A stretch of 64,000 bases of DNA from Planctomycetota bacterium (GCA_013349435.1 DUZQ01000003.1:25488-89487); one strand, 5' to 3'; shown: positions 18,294 to 29,000, counted from the first letter of the stretch. Translations and numbers: made by a program. The notes: generated by a model not told the origin, from the sequence alone.

Positions 18294-20078
18294 TCATTTC
18301 CATATCGATTGCAGTTCATATACTTCGAGATTGTTGATTTTCAGGTCGTTAATCCTTTGCCCGCCGTCGCCGGCTCCGAACCTCATGCCCCTTTTTTCGG
18401 GATTGAGTTTTCTGGGCAAAATCATAGTAAATCTTCCATGGTCAACGAACACTTCCAGGCTGGTGCGGTCCACAATGAACTCATAGAACATCCTGTTGCT
18501 GCCTAAATCGGGCAGATATTTTATCTTAAATGACTCGGCCTGGCCGACCTCTGTGTTGAAGTAAAATATATTCGGCTTTAGTGTGTAGTACAGGACATCT
18601 TCGTCAAAGATGATACTGTATGCAATAGCGTTTATGTTTTCGATTTCACATTTGACATGCAGCAAACCGGAATCAATGTCCCTGAGCTTTCTGTTGGCCT
18701 GCTCCACCGTAAGGCTGTCCCATTTGTGGGCTTTTTTATGGAGTTTTTCTATTTCCTTCACCGGCTCATTAAACATCCTTATTCCGTTTGCGGTTTTTCT
18801 CAGAGTAAGCTCGGTGGGAAAGCTCATCAACCCGTTAAAGGCAGGCGCCGGCTCTGGAATCTCGACCCAGCCGGGGATCTCTATATAGCCGACCTGAATC
18901 CGGCGTCCGTCACTTTTTGGAACATTTGTAAATGTCTGCGCCGCAAAGAACTTTCCCTGAAGATAATTGAACATTCCCAGTTGGGGGGTAAATTTCTTCC
19001 CGTCGAAATCACCGACCAGATAGTCCCCGGAAACGCCGTACATAACCCATTTGGTGTTTTTGGGATTGCCGTCCACCGGAAGCTCAAACAGTTCCGGACA
19101 CTCCCAGAAAGTCTGGGTATGGCTCTGGTATTCCCATTTTTTCAGGTCATCGGAAGTAAATATGGAGTGGCCGATACGCTCATAAACAACCATAACCCAC
19201 TTGCCCGTTGGTTCATGCCAAAACACTTTCGGGTCGCGGGCGTTGTCTGTACCGAGTATATCGAAGCGGTCACCGATAACAGGGTTATTTTCATAATCCG
19301 TAAAGGTTCTGCCCTTATCATTCGAATAGGCAATATTCTGACAGGAAGCCTCCCGGCCGTTAAGTAACATTGTAGTCGCATAAATGGCAACCATAACATC
19401 ATTTTTCCCGGTCTTAAAACCGGCTGTATTCTTATAATCGATTACGCTGCTGCCGGAGTAGATGCCGGCAAGTTCGTGTCTGTACAGGGCGTCCGGCAGT
19501 TGTTTCCAGTGCACCAGGTCGGTGCTCACGGCGTGTCCCCAGTGCGGCTGTCCCCAGTAGTAGCCGTAGGGATAGTGCTGGAAGAAAAGATGATACTGTC
19601 CGTCGTAATAAACCAGGCCGTTGGGGTCGTTAATCCAGCCCCGAATAGTGGAAAAATGAAGCTGTGGGCGATGCTTTTCCTTATATACATCTTTAAGATA
19701 TTCTCTTTCGTCGGACTGGTAAACCAGACCAAGACCTTTTTTCTTTCTCCCGCGTCTGGTTCTAAGCACGGCCTTTTTGCCTTTGAATTCACTTATATCG
19801 GCGAATACCCAGAAATCAGGCTCGGAATCCGGAAGGAAAATATCAATGGTTCGTACAACTTTATCATCGATGACAAGTTCCAGCGTTACCCGGTCGTGCT
19901 CGTTGTATGACACGGGCAAATTGAGGTATCGTTTGTCGATTAGGAATTCCCGCTTATTTGCGTTGTTGCTTTCCGATGTAGTCCCAATCTTTGCCAAAGC
20001 ACCCCTGACCAGAAATGTTGAGCCGGAAACGGCTGCGGTTTTTGCCAGAAATGTCCTTCTGTCAAGTTTCTTTCTCAT
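18294..20078 (-). CDS. GH32 fructan hydrolase, Tat-exported
   Basis: A 594-residue protein beginning with a twin-arginine signal (DRRTFLAKTAAVSGSTFL). About 100 residues of an extra N-terminal beta domain precede the five-bladed propeller. All three canonical GH32 motifs are present: nucleophile in WINDPNG, transition-state stabiliser in NARDPKVFW, acid/base in FWECPELFELP. The C-terminal sandwich contains FIVDRTSLEVFVDHGRFT. This fits an exo- or endo-acting levanase or inulinase. The AGGAGG at the right distance fixes the start. Its last 98 bases are duplicated at 16,716-16,813. Confidence 0.93.
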   Translation of the reverse strand: MRKKLDRRTFLAKTAAVSGSTFLVRGALAKIGTTSESNNANKREFLIDKRYLNLPVSYNEHDRVTLELVIDDKVVRTIDIFLPDSEPDFWVFADISEFKGKKAVLRTRRGRKKKGLGLVYQSDEREYLKDVYKEKHRPQLHFSTIRGWINDPNGLVYYDGQYHLFFQHYPYGYYWGQPHWGHAVSTDLVHWKQLPDALYRHELAGIYSGSSVIDYKNTAGFKTGKNDVMVAIYATTMLLNGREASCQNIAYSNDKGRTFTDYENNPVIGDRFDILGTDNARDPKVFWHEPTGKWVMVVYERIGHSIFTSDDLKKWEYQSHTQTFWECPELFELPVDGNPKNTKWVMYGVSGDYLVGDFDGKKFTPQLGMFNYLQGKFFAAQTFTNVPKSDGRRIQVGYIEIPGWVEIPEPAPAFNGLMSFPTELTLRKTANGIRMFNEPVKEIEKLHKKAHKWDSLTVEQANRKLRDIDSGLLHVKCEIENINAIAYSIIFDEDVLYYTLKPNIFYFNTEVGQAESFKIKYLPDLGSNRMFYEFIVDRTSLEVFVDHGRFTMILPRKLNPEKRGMRFGAGDGGQRINDLKINNLEVYELQSIWK

Positions 20079-20187
20079 ATATACCTCCTGTCACAAAATG
20101 AACGGTTAATTAATCTTTTTCCAATCGGTATCTGCGGATTTTAACCGAAAGATAAAGCCGATTCCATATAAACTTTTTGGACGACGG

Positions 20188-20390
20188 TCAACCGCCCAAT
20201 ATAGTGCGTTTATATTGCAGGACTGGCGAACCTTTCTGCACGATAACGAAGTTGTCACCCGTACTTGTATCAAAATCCATCATTGCTCCACCCATATCCC
20301 TGAACAGCATTCCGTTGCGATATACTGTTACACCTGTCTGTTCGCCCCGGGGATTGCGCAATTTGCATTTTTCCATCTCAATGAATTTTT
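20188..20390 (-). pseudogene. 3' remnant of a DUF5703/GH95-like gene
   Basis: In one frame this reads KCKLRNPRGEQTGVTVYRNG and continues GDNFVIV...YKRTILGG before a stop. It parallels the C-terminus of the complete gene at 26,090-29,899 (KCRLRNPWGVQADVTIYRNG, GDNFVIV, YKRAILGD, same stop position). No start or upstream body exists; the fragment abuts a truncated sulfatase at about 20,390. A deletion that removed the sulfatase 3' end and nearly all of this gene explains the arrangement. Confidence 0.85.
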
Positions 20391-20801
20391 CCTATAATGG
20401 CCGTCTGGTATCCCGACTTTTGCAGAATTTTCTGAAATTGCTGCTGATCATGGTTGAATCCGCCTCTATTATCATATTTTCCATGCAGGTGACTATGTTT
20501 ACCGGTGAGCAGGGTTGAACGGCTTGGGGCGCAAATCGAATTGACAACATAAGCCCTATCAAAGACCATGCCTTCTGTTGCGATGCTGTCGATATTGCCG
20601 GTAAGGTTTTCATTTCTAAATCGTCCGCCATAAGCACCGATAGGTTAGAAAGCGTGATCATCAGGGAAGAGCCAAATAATATTAAGGTCTGCTTTTGTTC
20701 GAAGCAAAGCCTGAACCCTTTTGAGAAGATACACTGCAACCGGATAAAGTTAATCCCGCTACACCCGCTCCAATAGTTTTTATAAACTGGCGTCTATCCA
20801 C
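20391..20801 (-). pseudogene. Broken S1 sulfatase (frameshift, nonsense, 3' truncation)
   Basis: Starting at a GTG (20801), the frame reads VDRRQFIKTIGAGVAGLTLS, a Tat-type sulfatase signal, and then hits TAA right after KSRP. A one-base shift restores NIIWLFPDDHAF, followed by an in-frame TAA, then PIGAYGGRF. Further on NSICAPSRSTLLTGK is the formylglycine signature (CxPSR) of S1 sulfatases. Homology ends at YQTAIIGK. There are thus two independent inactivating lesions plus loss of the C-terminal three quarters. The DDH...CAPSR type differs from the two intact sulfatases next to it, so it is not a simple copy of them. Confidence 0.88.
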
Positions 20802-20832
20802 TTTAAATTTCTCTAATATGTTTGTAAATATA

Positions 20833-22605
20833 TCACAGTTTTGTTACATAGACGAAGTACGACCCGCCCAGGTCTTTACCGTTTTTATCATAGAGAAACG
20901 TCTGCAAGCGAGGTTTATCACCTTTTTTGAGATTAATTGTAAAGGTTGCATTAGTTTCTCTCGGTGAAGTCTTGGCTGTCATTTCCTTGGCGCCAACTAT
21001 AAGCTTTACACTGGAGACCTTCCTGCCCCCAAGCTTTTCATCGAGGCTTTGCAGTCTATCACCAAACGCCGCCCCCGACTGCTTCGGCCAGCCGTAAGCC
21101 TCAACCTTATACCGACCGGTCTCTTCCACATGCAGCAGCCAGTAGCCGTTCTTCACTCCCGGCATCCCAACCTGCTCCCACTCATCCACACCCCACTGAC
21201 CTCCATGTGTCACAAACCAGTGGGCCGAGCACAAAAACGTTGTCGGCTCGGTATCAACGCCGATATTAATAACACTTTTGAGCCCCTCAAAAGAACTCAT
21301 TCTTTCCGTCCATCGGGCATGATACTCCCTCAACTCTTTGGCGATATCCGGATGCTTATCGATAATGTTTCTTCTCTGGCCGGCATCTTCCGTGATATTA
21401 TACAACTCATCACCATTCACCAGCCGCCATTTATTCCACATCACCGTACCAGGATCTTTGAAGTCGTAAATCTGAATCACTATCTTACGGTCAGCTAGCT
21501 TAGTTTCTTTCCCGCTTATAAGGCCAGCCAGGCTTATCCCGTCAAATTTAACACCCGCAGGCCTTTCAATGTTGCATAAATCAAGCAGCGTCGGCACCAA
21601 ATCCATCCCCTGAGCGAGCTCATCTATATCGCGCGGCTTATTGATACCCGCCGCCGGCCATCTAAAGAAAAACGGCACCCTGTGTCCGCCATCATAGTAA
21701 GAATTCTTCCCGCCACGCATACCAGCGTTATAAACTTCAGTACCACAACAGCTTCCATTGTCGGTCATATAGATAAAAATCGTGTTTTCCTTCAGGCCGG
21801 TTTTATTCAGGAACTGCTCCATGCGTCCCATGTTCTCATCGAACTGTGTGATCATCCCTAAAAAGGCTCCTTCCTCCTCGTACATCCTCTCATACTTCTC
21901 GGCCACCAGAAGTGGCCCATGCGGCACATTGACAGGTATATAGCAGAAAAAGGGCTTACCTTTTTCTTGCTGCTTGGTCATCCACTTCATTGCCTCATTG
22001 AAGAAAACATCCGTGCAGTACCCATTGTACTTTTCCAGTGTGCCGTTGTGCTCATATGTGTCGTCGAAGTAGTCGTTGTCCCAGTAATCCATCAAAGATG
22101 CAATTCCCCACGACGCATGATGAACCGTCTCATCGAATCCACGGTCCTGAGGTCTGTAAGGATGGTTATCACCGAGATGCCACTTGCCGAATTGCCCGGT
22201 AGTATAACCGCCGGCCTTAAACATCTCACCTATAGTCGGTATCTGGGGCCGGATCTCCGATAGGCCCGGCAACAGATATCCCGTACCGTTACGGAGACAG
22301 TGCGTTCCGGTCATAAGCTCGCCGCGCGTAGGAATACACTGCGGTGCAACATGAAAATCCGTAAACCTCGTACACTCTGCGTAAAGCTTATCAATGTTCG
22401 GCGTTTTCAACGTAGGATGGCCGTGACACGCAAGGTCACCATAACCTTGGTCATCGGTCAAAATAAAAATAACATTCGGTTTTGAGTCAATGGACTTATC
22501 AAATGAGTTTAACATCGATTGTGCACAACCGCCCACAGAAACCGACAATAATGAAACTGCGCCTGCCTTCTTCAGAAAATGCCTTCGGGAGATATTGTTA
22601 GGCAT
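20833..22605 (-). CDS. S1-family sulfatase with CIPTR active-site motif
   Basis: A 590-residue protein taken from the ATG at 22605 (AGAGA upstream); an in-frame TTG lies 15 bp earlier. It has a Tat-like signal (SRRHFLKKAGAVSLLSVSV) with a possible lipobox (VGGC). Sulfatase marks: ILTDDQGYGDL metal ligands, FGKWHLG, YMTDNGS. The residue expected to become formylglycine is in QCIPTRGELMTG: this fits CxPxR, but the following residues differ from the usual AALLTG. An extra C-terminal beta domain of about 120 residues is shared with the next sulfatase. Removal of sulfate esters from a glycan is the family role. It lies 21 bp downstream of the other sulfatase, so the two are probably co-translated. 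Confidence 0.9.
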   Translation of the reverse strand: MPNNISRRHFLKKAGAVSLLSVSVGGCAQSMLNSFDKSIDSKPNVIFILTDDQGYGDLACHGHPTLKTPNIDKLYAECTRFTDFHVAPQCIPTRGELMTGTHCLRNGTGYLLPGLSEIRPQIPTIGEMFKAGGYTTGQFGKWHLGDNHPYRPQDRGFDETVHHASWGIASLMDYWDNDYFDDTYEHNGTLEKYNGYCTDVFFNEAMKWMTKQQEKGKPFFCYIPVNVPHGPLLVAEKYERMYEEEGAFLGMITQFDENMGRMEQFLNKTGLKENTIFIYMTDNGSCCGTEVYNAGMRGGKNSYYDGGHRVPFFFRWPAAGINKPRDIDELAQGMDLVPTLLDLCNIERPAGVKFDGISLAGLISGKETKLADRKIVIQIYDFKDPGTVMWNKWRLVNGDELYNITEDAGQRRNIIDKHPDIAKELREYHARWTERMSSFEGLKSVINIGVDTEPTTFLCSAHWFVTHGGQWGVDEWEQVGMPGVKNGYWLLHVEETGRYKVEAYGWPKQSGAAFGDRLQSLDEKLGGRKVSSVKLIVGAKEMTAKTSPRETNATFTINLKKGDKPRLQTFLYDKNGKDLGGSYFVYVTKL

Positions 22606-22626
22606 AGCCTGTCTCTTCAATTCATC

Positions 22627-24426
22627 TTATATTCGTTTTATATAGACATAATACGCACCATAGGTTCTACCGTTACCCACATGGTTTACGAACCATCCCT
22701 GAACGCGGGTTGAGCCGGCCTTTAGTCGCACTTTGAACGTAACCTCCCGTGCTCTCGGTTCTATGGGTTTCGTCTGGTCGATATCAGCAACCTTTAGCCT
22801 TGCATGGGTCACGGTAAAGCCCTCGTAGTCGGGTTCTAATTCATGTATGCCGACGGTCCCGCTGATGGGTCTGTCCAATTCCCGGGGCCATCGCCTGAGG
22901 GCAAATTCGTACAGCCCGGACCGGGCAACATCGACCGCCCAAAAGCCATCGGATGGTGCGCCCTCTTTAACCTGGTTTACATAAAAAACGACCTCACCGT
23001 GAAGGTCGTGACTGACCAGGCACGTCGGATTCTGCTTGTCGGAGCCAATAATAATCTCACTATACTCATCAAAACGTTCCGAGACATCATCCCACCATTT
23101 CTCATAGGCCGCGCGAAGTTCCTTGACAACCTCGGGATGTTGATTTGCAATATCTTTTTTCTGCTTCGGATCCGCCTTAATATCGTAAAGCTCGTGACCG
23201 TTAATTAGGCGCCACCGGTCGGTCATCGTGGCACTGCGGCGCCACTTTATGGGATAATCAATACGTTGCGAATCGACCACCAGTGTCCGTTTGGGCCAGC
23301 TCGCACCTTCCCCGGCAATCAAAGGCACAAGACTCTTACCGTCAAATTTTACTTCCTGGGGCTTTTTTATACCGCACAGCTCTATCAACGTCGGCATCAA
23401 ATCAATATGAGCCGTCAGCCGTTCGACATCGCGTCCACCAGCCAGCCCGCCTCGGGGCCAGTGGATAAAACACGGCACCCGATGACCCCCTTCGTATTGC
23501 GATCCTTTGGAACCTCGCATGTGGCTGTTAAATTCATCCGGGCCACCCACAGGGTCGCCGCCGTTGTCCGTCATAAAAATTACAATTGTATTGTCAACCA
23601 GATTCATTTGAGATAATCGCTTCATTAAGCGCCCGACATTTTCGTCGATATTTGCAAGCATGCCGTAAAAAAGGTGTGCATCTTCATACTCCAATCCTTT
23701 ATCTTTGTACGGCCTGCTGTACTTCCCGGCAATGTGAAAAGGTGCATGCGCTGTGTTCGTCGGCAAGTAGCAAAAGAAAGGCTTCTCTCTATCTGCCGTG
23801 ATGAAGTTCATCGCCTCATCAAACCACACATCCGCACAATAACCTTCGAATTTCTCTGGTTTTCCGTTGCGATAATACGTATCATCAAAGTAATCGTTCC
23901 CCCAATAATCGTTTCCGTGACCGATGCCGCCTCCCAGATGTATCACCGACTCGTCGAATCCCCTGTCCTGCGGCCTGAACGGATAGTTATCACCCAGGTG
24001 CCACTTACCGAATATACCGGTACGGTATCCGCCGGCCCGGAACACATCAGCGATTGTTACCTCATCTGCGCGCAGAAAATGTCTGCCCATAATCGTATGC
24101 CACACACCCGTCCGGACGTTGTACCTTCCCGTCAACAAGGCAGCACGTGTCGGTGAACATGTAGGGCTTACGTGGAAGTCGGTAAGGCGTACACTTTGTG
24201 CGTGCAAATTGTCAATGTTCGGCGTCTTCAAAACGGGGTTACCGTGACAACTCAAATGCCCATAACCCTGGTCGTCTGTCATAATCAAAACAACGTTCGG
24301 CCTGGAAACGACCGATTTAGAACAAGCTTCTGCCCCCCATCTGGCACATCCGCCTATACCTGCTGCCATTAATGAACTGGCCCCGGCCAGCTTAAGAAAT
24401 TCTCTACGGCAAATATTTTTATCCAT
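22627..24426 (-). CDS. S1-family sulfatase (arylsulfatase A type)
   Basis: A 599-residue protein with a twin-arginine-like signal (CRREFLKLAGASSLMAAGI) and a lipobox-like GGC. Metal-binding IMTDDQGYGHL, formylglycine motif SPTCSPTRAALLTGR, then FGKWHLGDNYPF and FMTDNGG. After the S1 domain, about residues 480-599 form a beta-rich domain that resembles the one in the downstream sulfatase and ends in a similar way (YYVYIKRI against YFVYVTKL). GAGGGGATAG precedes the ATG. It acts outside the cytoplasm on a sulfated glycan; formylglycine maturation would need an enzyme not encoded in this window. Confidence 0.93.
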   Translation of the reverse strand: MDKNICRREFLKLAGASSLMAAGIGGCARWGAEACSKSVVSRPNVVLIMTDDQGYGHLSCHGNPVLKTPNIDNLHAQSVRLTDFHVSPTCSPTRAALLTGRYNVRTGVWHTIMGRHFLRADEVTIADVFRAGGYRTGIFGKWHLGDNYPFRPQDRGFDESVIHLGGGIGHGNDYWGNDYFDDTYYRNGKPEKFEGYCADVWFDEAMNFITADREKPFFCYLPTNTAHAPFHIAGKYSRPYKDKGLEYEDAHLFYGMLANIDENVGRLMKRLSQMNLVDNTIVIFMTDNGGDPVGGPDEFNSHMRGSKGSQYEGGHRVPCFIHWPRGGLAGGRDVERLTAHIDLMPTLIELCGIKKPQEVKFDGKSLVPLIAGEGASWPKRTLVVDSQRIDYPIKWRRSATMTDRWRLINGHELYDIKADPKQKKDIANQHPEVVKELRAAYEKWWDDVSERFDEYSEIIIGSDKQNPTCLVSHDLHGEVVFYVNQVKEGAPSDGFWAVDVARSGLYEFALRRWPRELDRPISGTVGIHELEPDYEGFTVTHARLKVADIDQTKPIEPRAREVTFKVRLKAGSTRVQGWFVNHVGNGRTYGAYYVYIKRI

Positions 24427-24550
24427 AGCCTATCCCCTCATCAGTTTTATAGTGTTTTTTGTTTTCATTTTTTCTTGTCCTGTCGAATTTTTAACCGAGC
24501 ATTTTGAACTTAATTCGGGTTTTTGCGTACCCATCCGGACCTGAAACAAT

Positions 24551-25969
24551 TCACTCAGAGACGGGCGTAATGGTAATTTTTGCTGATTTCCTCGAGCGCA
24601 GGTTGAGCCAGATAACGAGGTTGGATTTTCCACTGACCTTTTCATAACCTGTTCGATAGTCTTTCCCCACCGCAAGTTTATTACCATCCAATGTGATTTC
24701 GGCACGACTATTTCCCCATCCCTGAATAACAAATGTCGGATTTTCGATGAATACCTGTTTATCACCCCGGGCCGCCTCGGCGAGTGTTAGCTCAAGCTTC
24801 CTGGGACCATCCTGGCAGGGCAGAATATACGCTCGTTGCGTGGGGTCATATATCTGAACCTTGTATTTCGGCTCAAGCCCGCTCATCTTCACCTGCGGCG
24901 GCCGAATCCACGACTGAGCCAACCCCAAAAGTTCCTCCCTGGGATCCTTTGCCCGGGTCATGCCGGACAGGTACACCTGTTCGAGAATGTTGTCGGTACG
25001 CCGCCAGTGCCACCAATTGAGGACATGACCCAATGAAGTTGCATAGCCGCCGTTTGTCCCTTTGAGCCATGTCTGAAAGACGTGGGGCAGTTCACCTTCG
25101 GGCCTATACGGCTCGTTTTCCGTACCCTGAGGAATACAAATGGTAAATGGCCGGTATTCAGACTTCAGATTGATTAATTTGATATTGGCACGATCGAATA
25201 TTCCAAAACTGTCCGGATAGGGTTTATAACAGATCGTCTTGCTGCGCCCATCCATCATGATCAGGGTGATTGGTGACACTTCAATATCATCCTGCGGCAG
25301 ATGCCCCTTCTGGCCGAAAATAAAATCCTCCTGAAACTCATGAACAACATTCGGCGGAATCTCGCGAATGGGCTCAACGTCTCCGAATGTCTCGTCCGTT
25401 ACCGTAAGACTCTGACCGGCTACCCCGCTGTAAATCCGAACATGACGAGTATGCGTACCGTCCGGATAAATATAATACCACTCATCCGTCCAGTCGCCCT
25501 TGCCGTATGGCGAGCCGCTCGGAATATCATTATGCGCGATGCGGCCGTCAGGATCCGCAATAGCTGCTCGACAGCGTACAATTATCCGAGCTGAATTCTG
25601 ACTTTCAATCCACATCCGCGCAGAACGTGCTTTTTTATCCCACAATATCTCACAAGAACTCGACGCCTTGGGATCGTACGTCTCCGTCCATCCGTTAGAA
25701 AAATGGATCCCGTTCTCCGTGACCATACAGGGATAGCACGGCATACTAAAACGCATAATCGTTGGCACCAGATCGAAAAACACTTCCACCGCCACACGAC
25801 GAAGCTCACGAGGAACCTGCGAACTCGGCTCCTCCAGATACTTCACCTCCGGCTTAGTTGTCCCGACGGCATAAAACTTCTCTGAAGCGGCACCAAGTTG
25901 TGGGCATGTACAAACACAGATTAATGTAAGCGAACAAAACACTATTGCACAACGGATTTTGTATTGCAT
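24551..25969 (-). CDS. Secreted protein of the uncharacterised paralogous family (third copy)
   Basis: A 472-residue protein with a signal peptide (IRCAIVFCSLTLICVCTC). It is the closest relative of the protein at 13,476-14,837. Shared blocks are GDWTDEWYYIYPDGTHTR, ICYKPYPDSFGIF, ANIKLINLKSEYRPFTI, EQVYLSGMT and a C-terminal NPTFVIQGWGNS...LVIWLN segment. Overall identity is modest, so the duplication is old, unlike the GH3 pair. No catalytic family is recognised. It sits directly upstream of the two sulfatases and downstream of the esterase fusion. Confidence 0.85.
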   Translation of the reverse strand: MQYKIRCAIVFCSLTLICVCTCPQLGAASEKFYAVGTTKPEVKYLEEPSSQVPRELRRVAVEVFFDLVPTIMRFSMPCYPCMVTENGIHFSNGWTETYDPKASSSCEILWDKKARSARMWIESQNSARIIVRCRAAIADPDGRIAHNDIPSGSPYGKGDWTDEWYYIYPDGTHTRHVRIYSGVAGQSLTVTDETFGDVEPIREIPPNVVHEFQEDFIFGQKGHLPQDDIEVSPITLIMMDGRSKTICYKPYPDSFGIFDRANIKLINLKSEYRPFTICIPQGTENEPYRPEGELPHVFQTWLKGTNGGYATSLGHVLNWWHWRRTDNILEQVYLSGMTRAKDPREELLGLAQSWIRPPQVKMSGLEPKYKVQIYDPTQRAYILPCQDGPRKLELTLAEAARGDKQVFIENPTFVIQGWGNSRAEITLDGNKLAVGKDYRTGYEKVSGKSNLVIWLNLRSRKSAKITITPVSE

Positions 25970-26089
25970 GATAACACCTTTGTCCTTTATAAAAGAAACT
26001 CACAGATATTTTTTACTCAAACCGGTCGCTTTTACCCGAAGCCGCCCGTTCAAGTAAACCAGTTTACATCTCAGATTCTTCGATGACGG

Positions 26090-29000
26090 TCAATCTCCCA
26101 ATATGGCTCGCTTATACCGCCGGGGTGAGCAGTCTTCGGGCACGATAACGAAGTTGTCGCCTCTTATTGTCTCGAAACTCAGCGGCGACCCGCTCATATC
26201 CTCGAACTTGCTGCCGTTGCGATATATTGTTACATCTGCCTGTACACCCCAGGGATTGCGCAACCGGCATTTTCCGCCGGACTGCGACCGAATCTCGACA
26301 AACTCCACCTCACCTTTGCGCATCGATGATGTTACCAGAAAATTGCCCCTGGCCAACAGCGAGAATTGAGCATCCCACTGTCTGGGCCAGGCGCCGAAAA
26401 CATGGATAACCGTTTCACCTGCAGGTCCGGGCGGTGTTGCTCTGCAAAGTGCAAGTACAAGTCCTTCCATGGCATTACCAAGTCGTTGACCACCCATTCC
26501 CTGATAGCCTTCCATCAGGCTGAGCCGATTTCTCAGCGGGCCTCGCCACCGTGCCCACGCTGAGTCCATATCAGGATGGCCTTCTTCAAGACCTTCATAG
26601 CGAATCTGTTCGGGAACCAGGGTCTTTATAGCTTCGGCATCGGCCATGGTCGCAGCCGTGATGGTCTCTTTGGAAAGCTCGCTTACCCTCGGTCTGCCGG
26701 GTTGACGATTTGATAAAGGTATGTAGGAATTGTTCGCAAGCTCAATCATTTCGGCATCTGTCGTCTCCAACGTAAACAAATCATAGTAGGTGCAGGGGGT
26801 CGTGGCTCTGCGATTCGTGCTCCGCCTTCCAACCGAGGCATGCTTCGTATTGACCCAGTAGCGTACTTCGCCGTCGTCCGATGTTTCAGTAAATGTCGGC
26901 AGGGGTGCAATGTTGTCTAAGAATTCTTGCCATACGCCGCGCATATCCTCATCCACGCCCAGAACCTGCGATGCCCTTATCGCCGTTGCCGTTACCGCCC
27001 GCATCGCAGCCAGTTCCTCGATTGTATCTGAAGCGCCCCACGTTGACTCCCAGTTATTGACACCGTGAATGTGATACCTGCCGTCCGCTTCTTTTTTGAC
27101 GTTCGGATAATTGCGATAAAACTCGGCCACCCCCTTGATAATCGGATAACCGTATTGGCGCAGCCATTGTTTGTCCCGGGTATAATCGTATCGCAGCCAG
27201 TGAAAGTAAGCAATCCTCGCACCCGAAGCAAACAAATGCAGCACATAGCTGTAAGGCGCCGAGTCTCTGGCTTCCCAGAAATAGTGGCCGTCTATCCACC
27301 GTTCGTCATCGAAGTTTTTCCAGCACCATCGACTGTCAAACGCATTTTTGGGCGCAGCGTACTTCAGAAATTTTTCCGACGCCTCGGACCACCTCTTGCG
27401 CACCAGGTACAGGTCCCGCATTTCCGCGGCAATATCTTCAGGCAAACGAGGCGGACCATTGAACCATGTTGTCTCCTGGAGATAAATGCCTTTGCTGCCC
27501 CACTGCTGCTTAGCCGCCAGCGCCGTCGCATCATAATTTCTATGAAACATTCTGACCGGCGGTTCCGTCAGATTGATTTTGTTCGCCGCTAAAAGAACAT
27601 TATTATAATAGCAGAACAGATTGTACATCCACTTCATCGACCCCCATCGGCGTACGTCTCCTTCAGTGTTCCATATCATCCCGCTGTATCGCGGCGGATA
27701 ATCGCCGCGGGAACAGGACGCCATCACATAGAGGAAATAAGTGTAATGCTTCTCGACATATTCAGCCTGGCCGTCGTCGCTTTGTAGATAAACAAAAGAG
27801 TTGGACCAGAAATCATGCCACCAGTTTTTGGTTGATTGCAGAAGTTCCGTGTATCCTGAACCGGCGGCTTTATTCAGTTGGGCAAGTGCAAGTGAGTTTA
27901 TATCCTGCTCAATATCAAAGGTCGCTGCGCTGGAAATCAGTATGGTAAATGTTCCTTTGCCCGGCTTTGCAGCAAGCTGAATAGCGCCGTCGTTGAGCTG
28001 TTTCACCTGTGCGTCGCGATCCTGTACACTTACTGCTACACAGGAGCCGCAGTAATACGTCCGATTCTCTATCGCCGAGGCTTCGGGCTGGGGAAACATC
28101 GCCGTCCTGTCGGCAGAATCATCGCCTTCTACGAATTGCTGACGTAGTGTTATATTATTTTCATAAGAGCTAACCCGGCTGAAAGCATAATGATTTCGCA
28201 ATCGGTAAGTAACAGGCCTCAGCGCTCTCAATGTTACCTTTATGCTGTCGGGCGTTTCGCGGTTATCTGTTATCCGCACCGCCATCGCATCCGGCTCCTG
28301 GCAGGCAAATACCTCGGCGCTTACATCATCGCCCTTCACTGTAACTGTCCCATCGTAAACCGACAGATGCTGTTGTGTGTTGTCGGGTGGAAATGCATCG
28401 GGGCCGTAATCGGCGAACTCGATGTCAATAAATCCGCAGCCGTGGGAGTAATCCGAATCAACACGCGCAAAGCTGTTGGTCGAACTGTTTGCGCAGTAAA
28501 CATCAACGCGGTTAATCTGAAGCTTAAGCTGCTTGGGGGTTGTCCAGACAAGACTGCCCATAACACCGTTGCCTATCGGAATGCCCTCCATGCTTGTCCT
28601 GACCTGTTTGTCATAATGAAGGTCCGCTCGGGAAATAAGCTTTTTGAAATTTACTTCCAGTATGGTTGAAACTTTTTCACCCTCTGTCGTACACTCCGTG
28701 TTATGATACCCCTTCTTTTGCCCGGACTCGAACTGCTTTGTAAAAAAATCCGCCGCAAGTGCAATACCCAAATCAGTACCCTCGTAGAAATCATGCCCTT
28801 TATCCGGAACCCATTTCATCTCCGCATGAGCACCGGCTTGTTTGTATCTGTCATACAAATCCTGCGAATCCTGCGGATCGACCGTTCCGTCCTGGGTGCC
28901 GTGGACCAGATAAAGGGGCGCGGAATTTGAAGATATATTTTCATAAGGCGAAATTAATTTCAAATCGTCTGCATTGATACCGAATCTTTTTGCAAACCTG

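Noticed and set aside
18294..18319. True overlap of the two GH32 genes
   Set aside because: The overlap arises only if translation of the downstream gene begins at 18319; the ATG at 18259 with AGGAAG upstream is better.
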